Below are positions 10,432 through 20,670 of a DNA stretch of 64,000 bases, piece after piece. The stretch is from Melitaea cinxia. Its lineage: Eukaryota > Arthropoda > Insecta > Lepidoptera > Nymphalidae. How positions within the stretch are numbered: the stretch's first letter is position 1; each line of letters starts with the position of its first letter. Location: assembly GCF_905220565.1 (NCBI RefSeq), contig NC_059409.1, positions 13,758,549 to 13,822,548 of the forward strand, given 5' to 3'. The translations under genes were made by a program, and so were the position numbers. A model generated the notes under the pieces. The model did not search any database, was not told the DNA's origin, and saw nothing but the letters and a program-made list of their open reading frames with translations.

Positions 10432-10630
10432 AAGCACTTGTCTGGTTTTAAATGCGGTCATCTCGTGTTTTTTGTTATGTTTACCAAAGATGTTTTCTCG
10501 ATCCGATACTATCTGGTACACATGTTGCTTCGCTAATGAATTTGAGGACGGCGTTAAAACATTTAGTTTACGGATCGATGAAATAGATGGGCGAACTTTT
10601 AGGTTAAAAAGTTTTTATAGAATAAATTAA
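10432..10630 (+). CDS. candidate terminal exon, unknown product
   Basis: An excellent acceptor, TTGGTGTCATTATTTCAG, is followed by one base and then 65 open codons ending at TAA 10628-10630, with AATAAA overlapping the stop region. The reading is mixed and protein-like: a hydrophobic cysteine-rich start, then an acidic and basic stretch (FANEFEDGVKTFSLRIDEID, about residues 33-52). One other frame is open for 34 codons and a third for 45, so the frame choice is an inference from length and composition. No upstream partner exon was located and no family was recognised. It could also be a relic of a mobile element. Confidence 0.28.
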
Positions 10631-11895
10631 AAGGTTGAGATCCTAAAAAGCGAATGTAACAATGATTTTCGACTCTGAGATGTTTTCTACACTTTTAAAG
10701 TTTTTTAAATTACATGACAATAATAATACATGAGTCTTAGGTGATTGGTACCTTTTTAGACTTACATATTACCAGGATCTCTGTTTAAAAATTAAGTACT
10801 CACAAGCTTTAATATTACTTTCAATGTAAGCTTAAAATATTTAACACACTAACTCAATGTGTGATTCGCTAAAAAACTGTAAACATTTTATTTATTTTTT
10901 TCTTTGTAAATAAATAAATTAAATAAATAAATTAATAAAATAAAACAATAAAGTAGAATCTGCACGTTTAAAAATTTGTCGAATTTATACATAATGCAGT
11001 TGAAGGTCTCGCCACTATTATTTCACTCATTCATATGAACTGAAAAATAAATTAATTTCTAAACGAGTAACACTGAAATAATATCCATTAAATTTATTCA
11101 AGTCACATCGTTCTCGGATTAAAAATAAACAGGGGCGATGCTACCACTTCATATGATTTATGCAACTTTAGTTTCCATAACGGTACTTTTTTTACTTATA
11201 ATATGACAAAAAATAAACGTCGTGTGGACAGGAAAAAAACTCAAGTCCTTCTGGTAAATCAAAAAGGTACATTTTTTAATTTTTATAAGAAAAATATACA
11301 TTTATTTCGAAATTTTACATTATTATACATATTTAAAAATTTCACAAATGAATTTAATTATTTTATGAAGCAGTATTTAATACAAATCTAATAATTATAT
11401 GTAATTTTTGTACTTAGATTTTTATTTAAAATTTTTAGTATAACAATAGTATATTCATAAGTGCAATATTTTGGAAATGTATTTTTCTACTTAAAATATT
11501 GGTATTAAATTAGGGCCAACAAACCATTATTACGAAAATACCGCTATCCTTAAATTCCTACAAAAGACTGTCTGTATATAGTATTGTATTCGAAAGCTGT
11601 GACATATTACCTATTATTTTACAAAATGGCTGTTTTATAAACTCCTACTTCATTTTTTAGATAAAAATAATGTTAGAGTTTAATTTGTTTTTGAGTACTC
11701 AAATTCTAGCGTTTTTAAATATATGGATTTCAATATTATTATTTTTTTTAATTATAAGTACATAGCTAGTCCAAAATCATAAATATTATAATATTTTGAA
11801 ATATTTGTATAGAAATCTTCACAAAGATAATTTTGTATACAGTTTTAATACTTAAGTTTCAAACTAACCACTATCAGATTGTATTCTGTCGTATT
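10631..11895. other. AT-rich low-complexity DNA
   Basis: AAAT and AAATT repeats near 10900-10945. A 62-codon frame at 11203-11391 is Phe-, Lys- and Asn-rich, as chance frames in AT-rich DNA are. Nothing else is recognised. Confidence 0.45.
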
Positions 11896-12179
11896 TTTAA
11901 CCGACTTCAAAAAAAGGAGGAGGTTACTCAATTCGACCGTATATATATTTTTTTTTTTTTTTTATGTATGTTCGGAGATAACTTCTTCGTTTATGAACCG
12001 ATTTTGATAATTCTTTTTTTGTTGGAAAGGAGATATTCATAGTTTGGTACCATGATAAGGAAACCAGGATCTGATGATGGGATCCCAGAGAAATCGAGGG
12101 AAACTTTCAAAAATCGTAAGGGTGACTAGTAAATTTAATCATGTTTTCATTAAGTACTATAAAGCACTACTATTTAATA
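11896..12179 (+). repeat. family D element, 5' half
   Basis: Starts ACCGACTTCAAAAAAAGGAG, continues through ACTCAATTCGACCGTATATA and GAACCGATTTTGATAATTC, and reaches the block GGATCTGATGATGGGATCCC. That block is a divergent first unit of the tandem array that follows. Confidence 0.75.
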
Positions 12180-12720
12180 AAGGTCTGGAGTCGATCTGAT
12201 GATGGAGAAGAAAGATAGTCGAGGGAACTCTTTAACAATTTATAGCAATTACCTTCTTTTTGAACTTAATTCGTTTCTATTGATGAGAACTTTGCACCTG
12301 TATGAGTTATAAGTGCCATTACAGTCTAATGATGGAGACAAAAGTTAGTCGAGGGAACTCTTTAACGATTTATAGCAATTACCTGCTGTTTGAACCTAAT
12401 TCGTTTCTGTTGATGAGAACTTTGCATATATATGAGTTATAAGTGCCATTTCAGTCTGATGATGGAGACGAAAGATAGTCGAGGGAACTCTTCAACGACT
12501 TATAGCAATTACCTGGTGTTTGAACTTAATTCGTTTCTATTGATGAGAACTTTGCACCTATATGAGTTACAAGTGCCATTACAGTCTGATGATGGAGACG
12601 AAAGATAGTCGAGGGAACTTTTCAACGATTTATAGCAATTACCTGCTGTGTGATCATCTGTGTCGCAGGACCAGGTTTGATGATGGAGCCCATAAACACT
12701 CGAGGGAATTTCTCAACAAT
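12180..12720 (+). repeat. 130-bp tandem array inside a family D element
   Basis: The motif TGATGATGGAG recurs at 12197, 12327 (as TAATGATGGAG), 12457 and 12587, an exact 130-bp period. Each unit carries GTCGAGGGAACTCTT and TATAGCAATTACC. A shortened, diverged unit starts at 12678. The same motif with its GAGGGAAACTTTC block occurs once in other family D copies, so the array probably arose by expansion inside this copy. The frame at 12562-12939 is a by-product of it. Confidence 0.85.
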
Positions 12721-12734
12721 TTACAGCAGTTAAT

Positions 12735-12942
12735 GGTGCATGTGCCGTGTCGGCGGCGCCTAAACACCGACGGTCGCGGGTTCTATTCCCGCTCGGAGTG
12801 GATATTTATGTTTATACAAATATTTATTTTCGGTCTAGTTGTTAATCCTTGTGGTTCTCCCAACCTAGCCTCGGAGAACACGCTAGGCTGTCAGTCCCGG
12901 TTGTTATTACGTACACCTGATAGCGAACTTTACTCATAGTAT
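12735..12942 (+). mobile_element. SINE with a diverged tRNA-like head (family B, subfamily 2)
   Basis: The head keeps a B-box-like GGTTCTATTCC after CCGACGGTCGCG. The body then joins the common SINE text (TTGTGGTTCTCCCAACC, GCCTCGGAGAACACGCTAGG, GGTTGTTATTACGTACACC). It stops short of the 3' module and is followed directly by another SINE. Confidence 0.65.
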
Positions 12943-13135
12943 GTCGACGCGTTAGCGCAGCGGTCACAGCACCGACTGTTGTGCTGGCGTTAGTGGGTTC
13001 AATCCCCGCGCACGACAGCCATTTGTATTGGCCATATAGATGTTTGTCATGATTTGGGTGTTTGTGCTTGTGTATTGTGTGTTTCCGTACCCCCGATATA
13101 AGAGAAAAAGCATCCTTGTTAGGTCTACCCATCAC
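12943..13135 (+). mobile_element. tRNA-headed SINE (family B, subfamily 1, short body)
   Basis: The head has an A-box-like TAGCGCAGCGG and a B-box-like GGTTCAATCCC. The body carries CATTTGTATTGGCC, GTTTGTGCTTGTGTATTGTG and CCCCCGATATAAGAGAAAA. Copy 29609-29795 shares the whole structure. Confidence 0.75.
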
Positions 13136-13150
13136 TAAAAATTGTAAAAT

Positions 13151-13652
13151 AAAATAATTTTTAACAAAAAAAAAACCGACTTCAAAAAGGAAACTAAAAA
13201 GTGAAAAATAAATTTACTTAGTACAAAGTAATTCGTATTTTGATTTAGTTAATCAGAAATGATTAAATAAATATTTTATAATTTTGAAGTTGGTGCCAAG
13301 TAAATACTACAACAACCTGGCTACAATAACAAATACACACAACACACATACACACACAACAAACAAGTACAAAAAATATTGTTAGATATGTCAAAACAAT
13401 AACAGAATAATAACAGTATTCAACCTAATAAGTCAATGAAACAAATTATGAAAGAAAACTGAACACAACTTACGAGTAGATACTAGAGTAGTTATTGTTT
13501 TACTTGGCACCAACTTCAAAATTATAAAATATTTATTTAATCATTTCTGATTAACTAAATCAAAATACGAATTACTTTGTACTAAGTAAATTTATTTTTC
13601 ACTTTTTAGTTTCCTTTTTGAAGTCGGTTTTTTTTTTGTTAAAAATTATTTT
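13151..13652. mobile_element. foldback element with perfect 154-bp inverted arms
   Basis: Bases 13151-13304 are the exact reverse complement of 13499-13652, with no mismatch in 154 bp. Each arm contains AACAAAAAAAAAACCGACTT near its outer end and GTTGGTGCCAAGTAAA at its inner end. The 194-bp spacer is A- and C-rich (ACACACAACA type) and has no coding frame. The shared ACCGACTTCAAAAAGG links it to family D termini, although the rest of the arm is different. Perfect arms imply a very young insertion or recent arm conversion. The A+T palindromic outermost bases may include the target duplication, so exact ends are uncertain. Confidence 0.92.
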
Positions 13653-14214
13653 TGATTTTTTTGCTTCATTTTTTATTACGGTTTTGTAAAACCGCGGGTC
13701 AGTTCGGGCACGCATCCCACGTACCATGATCCACGATGATTTATGATTTAAAAACTATGGTATAAATCCTTATATTTTATAATACGTGATAAGTTTATTT
13801 ATTTTTATACAGTTATTTTATTGATATTAATTAAGATATTTTTTAATACATTTTATTGTTTTTTTTTTCTATATGATATAGTTTTGTATTGAAGCATTAA
13901 ATACTCTTATGTAATAAATAGATTACTCGTAATAAAATAGTTAGCATTTTTATACATCTAGATATTTAAATTCTAAATTTTAAAACCAAAGCGGTTTTTT
14001 TTATTATTTTGTTTCGTTTTTTAATTGAGAATGTTTTTAACTGTTAAAACTTTCTTTTTTAAGATGTTAATAATGTAACGAGTCACACGTGAGGAGCACA
14101 CATGGTCGCCAGATACGATGGGCCAGACGGACATGTGATGTGGACATACATTCCTAGCATGTATATCGCAGTATAATTATATATACAATATACATATATC
14201 TTTATGTATAATTA
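13653..14214. other. AT-rich DNA, nothing recognised
   Basis: Low-complexity A/T sequence apart from a short GC-richer run at about 13690-13740. Confidence 0.4.
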
Positions 14215-14640
14215 TGTTTGCTCGCAAACCAAAAAAAAACGACCTTATTTGCATCGACAAGCAATAGAACATAGGGACACGAAAAAGTAAACATGCGCGT
14301 TCAAAGATTATTCAAAAAGTAGTCATCAAATCTCAATCAAATTTAATCTTAATCATTAAAATCTGTAAGCCTAGTGAAAAGTTATACGGTATAATACAAC
14401 GTCGGTCGACAAAAAAATAGTCCAGTAAAATACGCATACTTAGATATAACTTAAAAAGTACTTGCCAGATCTCAATCGAAAATCAGACTACTCGTACATG
14501 ACATAAAACAACTTTCGATTAAAATAAAATTCATCGAAATCGGTCCACCCAGTCAAAAGTTCTGAGGTAACATACATAAAAAAAATACAATCGAATTGAG
14601 AGCCTCCTCCTTTTTGGTAAGTTAGTTAAAAACTAACATT
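14215..14640 (-). repeat. family D element, nearly full length
   Basis: Begins with TTTGCTCGCAAACCAAAAAA, contains CATCGAAATCGGTCCACCCA and CAATCGAATTGAGAGCCTCC, and ends at GTTAGTTAAAAAC. It is the mirror of the plus-strand copy at 42612-43080. Confidence 0.75.
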
Positions 14641-15195
14641 TATATTATACACATAATATACATATTTATGTAAAAGCTATATCTGTTTTCACGGTATATT
14701 AGTATCCACACCTATGTCTTACAGAGTTATTTTAAGTCATTCATAAAAATATGTGATGAAAGGCTATATGCAGTTTTGGAACATTTATTTTGAAAATATT
14801 TGTACGATATGAATAAAAGTAATAAATTGAAATAAATTTAATTAATTAATAGCATTGACATACCAAAAAAGTTTACATAATCCTCGAACTGAATAAAGAA
14901 ATAATTTTTAATTTTAATTTTATTTATTTTCTATTATTATATATGCATTTGTAATGTATTTACATCGGTATTGTAATGTATTCCTACTAGCTACGCTAAT
15001 CCACATTAATAAAAAATTATAAATATATTTTTATTAATTTACACATTTAAAATATTATTTGAAGCTATTCATTTCAATTTTTAATTTTTTATATATATTC
15101 TTTGTCATGACAAGTTAGATCTAGATAACTGTAACATTAGGTCCCACATATGGTATTTACCGACAAAATTAGAAGCAGTTGATAAAAAAAAAAAA
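14641..15195. other. AT-rich DNA, nothing recognised
   Basis: Only A/T-rich low-complexity sequence is seen. Confidence 0.4.
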
Positions 15196-15411
15196 CTAAA
15201 ATCTTGACGATTCGAATTTCGTACAGGGCGGCGTGACGGCACACCGACGATATAGGAAAGTCGGGACAAAAAATCGTGGTGAAATACCGCTAGCCGACGA
15301 CGCATCTGGAAGTCGTTGCGCACTCACCGTTAGCTCCGCTCTGACCCGCAAAAAATATGGAGTGTAGGTGTGCTCCCGCTTTGTTATGGTGAAATTATAA
15401 GCGATATGTAA
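15196..15411 (-). CDS. 71-codon open frame in a GC-rich block, unknown (weak)
   Basis: The minus-strand frame is open from TTA at 15411 to TAG at 15196, without an ATG, through a GC-rich block inside very AT-rich DNA. A consensus donor, ACG|GTGAGTGCG, lies at about 15327, so an alternative reading is a short upstream exon ending there. A second minus frame is also open (15105-15323, 72 codons). The composition gives plausible protein text, but three open frames in a GC islet prove little. No family was recognised. Confidence 0.2.
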   Translation of the reverse strand, partial: LHIAYNFTITKREHTYTPYFLRVRAELTVSAQRLPDASSASGISPRFFVPTFLYRRCAVTPPCTKFESSRF

Positions 15412-15928
15412 TTACGTTTGCGTGAACCTCTGACGTATTATGTCGAGTTAAGGAATTTCTCCACTTTTTCTTCATCGTATCGGCTTAAATTCTTTTCCGA
15501 TAATATAAATCATAATACTTCTGTATAACAATTGCTAAGAGAATCAATAATGTAGGTTATTATTTTAAAGTTCATTAAACTGCGTAGTTACACGGTTTGT
15601 TGTGACATTTTAATTTCATTTAATTCCCAAAGACCACATAATTTATGAACAGCCTGTAGCTAATCCCACAGGATAAGTCAAGATAAAACAAATATCCGTT
15701 GGTTATAAGGGTCAAAACCCATATTGCGTAAAGTCGCCCATGTGAGCGGTTTATGAGTTTTTTGTACACCTCTATGTCTATTTTTAAACACTGTTTTGTC
15801 TAAATTGTGTATACCTATTTAGTGTGTGGTTGGAATTGGTCAGAATTATTTTAAATAAACAAAAAGTTTCAGTCTTTTTCTAGAAAGACAATCTTAAAGA
15901 CTACGTTAATATATATTTTATTTTTATA
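15412..15928. other. AT-rich DNA, nothing recognised
   Basis: No frame, repeat end or RNA fold worth reporting. Confidence 0.4.
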
Positions 15929-16200
15929 CTAGCGACCCGCACCGGCTTCTTACGTGTGCAATGCTGATAATGAATATATAAAATATAAAATAAATATAAT
16001 ATATAATACATGCTCAACAAATATGTTTATTTACGACATCAGTGTTTCTCTACTATATTATGCATGTACTCGTAATATACATATAAACCTTTCCCTGGAA
16101 TCACTCTATTTACCAAAGAAAACCGCATCAAAACCCGATGCGTAGTTTTAAAGCATATAGACAGCAGGAAGCGACTTTGTTTTATACTATGTAATGATTA
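15929..16200 (-). mobile_element. Helitron-like element (family H)
   Basis: CTAGCGACCCGCACCGGCTT at 15929 reads, on the minus strand, as a GC-rich hairpin followed by CTAG, the classic Helitron 3' end. The other end runs through AACCGCATCAAAACCCGATG and GCGACTTTGTTTTATACTAT. The frame at 15954-16145 is inside this repeat and is not a gene. Confidence 0.6.
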
Positions 16201-16524
16201 CGCTCAAGGGATTCGAATGTATAGTTTTAATTACTGGATACTTAGTGGATCCTTAGAAGTATTTAAAGTTATCTTGTAAGTACATTATTCCGTCATACAT
16301 ACAAATAATATTTTAAGCATTCACGTTCAAAATCTTATCAACGTTCATTATGAAAACAAGCGATGTAAAAAATCTTCAGAAAAATGCAACAAAAATGTAG
16401 CCTTATAAACAAATAATCAATTCATAAGTTCTGGTACTACTTATTTGATCTTAGAGGAAATTGGACTTACAATTATCAGCGTTACTAATAAACATTTGTT
16501 ATCACTGTACCAAATTAATAAGCT

Positions 16525-16815
16525 ACCTCAGTAACTGAGGTAGGCTACAGCAGGATATTTCCTGCTCAAAAATGGAGCAGCCTGACTGAGGTAGTACCTC
16601 GACCTTACAGAAGATCACAGCTAAATAATATTGCTTTCAAGCAGTGTTGTGTTCCTGTTGGTAAGTAACGTGACCAGGGTTCCTGGAGAGAATTGGGAGT
16701 AGCGTCGACAACGCGCTTGCGATGCTTCTGGTGTTGCAGAAGGCTACGGTAACGCTTACCATCAGGTGCGCCATACGCTTGTCTGCCGACATAGAATTAT
16801 ATATAAAAAATATAA
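16525..16815 (+). mobile_element. family A retroposon copy
   Basis: Starts ACTGAGGTAGGCTACAGCAG and ends GCCGACATAGAATTATATA plus A-rich tail. The bases just before the start (CTACCTCAGT) are the inverse of the start, making a 10-bp-arm palindrome at about 16524-16546. Confidence 0.75.
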
Positions 16816-18380
16816 AAAATAAAACTATCACAGAGATGATAATAATTCTTCCTTTTTTATAAAATAAGATAGAAATAAACAATATCTAAAGTTACATATT
16901 CAATTTAATGGAATTTATAAACTGTTTTTGCTTTATGCTTTCAGCCATACTAAGAGAAAAAGTTAGAACCACACTATTCTAGCCGCTGCTAATTCCAGTT
17001 CAGCTACTAGTTGTAGCGATGATTTTAAAAACTGTAATTTTTACCAATAAATAGGCATTCTAACACAAAATAGAAAACGAAACGGATATATCGATAGGTT
17101 TAACTAACAGTAAATATTTAATGCCAAAATATTGTGCCCCATGTATCTTATATGAACAAACAAATGTACGTAATTACTTAAATAAAATATTAAAAACGAT
17201 TAAATATAGCTACTAAAAAAAGAACAATATTTTTTCGATACCAACGAATTTTATAACAGTTATCATAAATACAGCTTTTATAACAAATGCTTCCTCTATC
17301 GCCATAACGTCGACGTGACAAGTTCGTCCCGTTTATTTTAGCCCCTAAACATCCCGTTAGAGGCTTACACCTTGCAACTGCAAATAACCTGCGACCTATT
17401 TATCCGTCTATGAAAAAAAACCTTTCCTCCACATTTGCATCTAACAAAAACTACTTTAAGCCTTATATCATACACAATAAACGCCATAATTTTGAAAGCA
17501 ATGACATAATAAAATTGTTAACGCTAACCACATGTGGGAAAGATTTTTGGTTATTTTTTGTAACGTATTTGGTTTTCGACGCTTGTTTGATCGTTTTTAG
17601 GTATTAATTAGATTGTAAAATTTTATATTAGAGCGTTGTTAGTTTCATTTACGATCTGTTAGACCAGCTTTTAGGAACTAATATGTTAGACAAACTTCTT
17701 CGTTTGTATGAAACTTGACATTTCATTAATAATTAGAATATAAATCTAACAGATTAAGTTTTTATCCGAAATAACTTAAAAAAAAAATTGCAAAAAAATT
17801 GCAGTTATTAGTAATGCTAATATAATTATTTAATATAATTACTGTGTACTAGTTTCCGCTAATTAAACTATCATGAGTAGGTACAAAAAAAAATTACAAA
17901 AATTCAGCCTTTGGAATGTGTCTGCACATTTATATATTGAAATATCGTCAAAATGATTTAAATCTGCAGTAAGCAAAGTATATATCAACATAATTATAAC
18001 AAATATTCTCAAAAGATGTACTAATTGGTGATAGTTCCCTGAGAACGGGGACACTCGTTTTCGTGGGATGCATCCCGTGCCGCCCTGTCGCCGCCTACAG
18101 GCACATCATGTCAGGATAAAAGCCTCAAGAACTAACGGCTATCATTGATACATGTATGTTATTCTTTTAAGAACAAATGACTTTTTTATTTTTAAAACAT
18201 TTTTTTAGAGCAAAAATCAGGAAATACTTTTGAAGTAAACTGCTAGAATCTTGGAAGAGTCCTGTAACGTGTTAAATATCGCTTAGGAGCTTTATAATAA
18301 TTAATTCTGCAATTTTTTTTAAAGATGTATGAAAATCACTTGATGGTGACACATAAATTATTCTTCCTTTTTAGTTAGAA
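16816..18380. other. AT-rich DNA with one GC-rich islet
   Basis: Frames at 17410-17607 and 17863-18054 are AT-driven and unsupported. A GC-rich islet at about 18040-18130 (GGGATGCATCCCGTGCCGCC) is unexplained. An acceptor-like TTTATGCTTTCAG near 16943 leads to a stop within 13 codons. Confidence 0.4.
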
Positions 18381-18560
18381 CTAGCTGCCGGGACAGATTT
18401 TGTTCTGTCAAAAGATAATAGTATTTTTTTTTTTTTTTTAGTATCATAACCTTCCATGGGCCTCAAGGATCATACAATAAAATAAATTAGCAGAGTTGGT
18501 GGAGCCATTCTCGAGTTATGCGCTTAGCAACATTCATTTTTTTTTTATATAGATAGATAA
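18381..18560 (-). repeat. Helitron-like fragment (family H)
   Basis: Starts at CTAGCTGCCGGGACAGATTT. It continues with CATAACCTTCCATGGGCCTC and TTCTCGAGTTATGCGCTTAG, and ends near an ATATAGATAGATA run. Confidence 0.5.
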
Positions 18561-19404
18561 CCAAGAATAGCGCGTTACTCAAATTTCCTCTTATTCGTTA
18601 AACTTTTCAACAGGTGTGCTCATGCGCCGATCACGTCTGCGCCGTCTCGTAAACTACATCGGATTTACGATACAGTATACATGAAATGAAATTCGCCTTG
18701 TGACCAAAAATATATTGTAGAAAGTTCCAGTGACATTACGTGGTGTAGTACATCTGCTCCATGATACCTATGTGTTATGATTATAAGTCTATTTATAATT
18801 AACTAAGATAAGAGAAAGAGATGGAAAGGTTTCAAGGAGTGTGCGTTATTTTTTAGTCGCATTACCGGCTGCAGTAAGATTTGTTTCTCTTTTATACTGC
18901 AAGTTAAAACAAGCACACGGTTCGCCATAGTAAGCGGATTTACGATTTAAAAGCATTTTGTAATAAATTAATTGTTTCATAAGGAAATTAATTTTTTTAA
19001 AATATTATTTATTTTCTAATACATATGAGTAAATTTTTTTTTTGCCCGTAAGTGCTTACTTTTGTTTTAAATTTTCCCAAAGAAAAGTTTTATCTTAATT
19101 CGAGTCATCGACATTAGTATGATCGTCACGTAAGCAGGTCCAGCCACGTATAAAGGCGTGTTTACACTTGTGCGATCAATCTCCATCAAGTGACGACGCT
19201 ATCAGTATCCGCCTACGGATTAGTGGTACGAACGTGTAGATGTGGCAATGCCTTAAATGCCTTAACAATTCATAATAATATATAAATTTTATTTCTACGC
19301 ATGCATGATTAAAAAGAAGGAAAATTCCGAAACATGCACATTTTCATTAGTTACGAATAATAATTTACTAAACTATGGAGCCAAATATATATTTTAAAAT
19401 TAAC
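18561..19404. other. AT-rich DNA, nothing recognised
   Basis: Slightly GC-richer around 18615-18665 and 19110-19240, without a supported frame. Confidence 0.4.
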
Positions 19405-19590
19405 ATTTCTCATTAAAGCTCAGCTCCTATTGATCTTAGCGTAATGTTATATAGCTTAAAACCTTTCTGGGTAAATGTACTTACTATCCAACATAAAAAT
19501 AATTTTTCAATTCGAACCAGTAGTTTCTGAGATTAGTGCGTTCAAACAAACAAACTCTTAAACTTTATAATACTAGTCTAGATATAACGA
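19405..19590. repeat. Helitron-like interior fragment (family H)
   Basis: GCTCAGCTCCTATTGATCTT, CAATTCGAACCAGTAGTTTC and CAAACAAACTCTTAAACTTT match the interior of the element at 34251-34560. Confidence 0.5.
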
Positions 19591-20035
19591 ATATTGAGCT
19601 TCATAATTTATAAAGTTTTATTTTTATTTTTAAATTTCTGAGAATCATTATTGAGTATAATCGGAAGATTTGACTCCCAAGTTAGTAAAAAGGGCTAATA
19701 AGCGCCAACTCTATCAATTCTCAACACTTTAAAGTTTAACATGATCGTCCATCAACGCTTATCACGTGTAACGTTATCTTAGGGATATAAGTAAGGAAAT
19801 ATACACAACAGAATTATTGTTTTCAGTAGTCGAACGTGGATGCTGTACACTCAGATATGTGTCATCGTATATCTTTAAAATTTCATGCGTAGGTACGTTA
19901 TGTAAACAAACAAAGTGTTATAAAGTAAAAAAAAGTTCTAGATTAACGAATAAAAAAATAGTTTCGAGTATTCACATATTAACACAATAATAACAAATAT
20001 TTTTTATAATAATTTGTAAAAGTATTTGTTCTACT

Positions 20036-20430
20036 TTATTTTTGACTGACTTCAAAAAGGGAGGAGGTTACTCAATTCGACCGTATATACATATTTATGT
20101 ATTTTTTAATGTTTTTTCGGGGATAACTTCATCGTTTATGAACCGATTTTGATAATTCTTTTTTTGTTGAAAAGGAGATATTTCTGGTATGGTACCGTGA
20201 TAAGGATACCAGGAACTGATGACGGGATACCAGAGAAATCCAAGGAAACTCGAAAAACCGCATAACTTTTTACTGGATGTACCGATTTTGATAATTTTTA
20301 ATTTCATCGAAAGCCGATGTTTATCATGTAGTCACATTAATTAAATTTCATCGAGATCTGATTACAACTTTTGGATTAATCTTTGATAATGCGTATTTAC
20401 TTTTACATCATGCTATATGGAAGTAACAAC
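20036..20430 (+). repeat. family D element
   Basis: Starts TGACTGACTTCAAAAAGGGA and includes GAACCGATTTTGATAATTC, a GATGACGGGATACCAGAGAA block (one unit of the 12180 array) and TTCATCGAGATCTGATTACA. Confidence 0.7.
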
Positions 20431-20534
20431 AAACAATCATTGTAAGCAAATTTATAGGTCTATTACCCTGTATGTAAAAAGTCGAATGATATCATTGTCA
20501 CTTAAAAAAACGTGTGTGCTTGAGACCATACGAC

Positions 20535-20670
20535 TGAAGTAAAACTTCGTAAACTAACTTACTCCTCCCTACTACTAACCACTAACTTCTATCACATTTT
20601 TCGTAACGCTCTCGTCAGCATACACTAGCTTACTTCCTAAGCTAAGCGTGCGTAAGCAAGTTTTACTTCA
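20535..20670. repeat. short inverted-repeat element
   Basis: TGAAGTAAAACTT (20535-20547) is inverted exactly at 20658-20670. The 110-bp interior is CT-rich on the plus strand. It probably represents a small MITE. Confidence 0.4.

Noticed and set aside
12562..12939. 125-codon frame
   Set aside because: It spans the last 130-bp array units and then a SINE head, joining unrelated repeats.
19822..19900. Acceptor-like TATTGTTTTCAG followed by short open readings
   Set aside because: In AT-rich DNA many T-rich AG sites occur by chance; the readings are under 20 codons or run into poly-A text with no partner exon.
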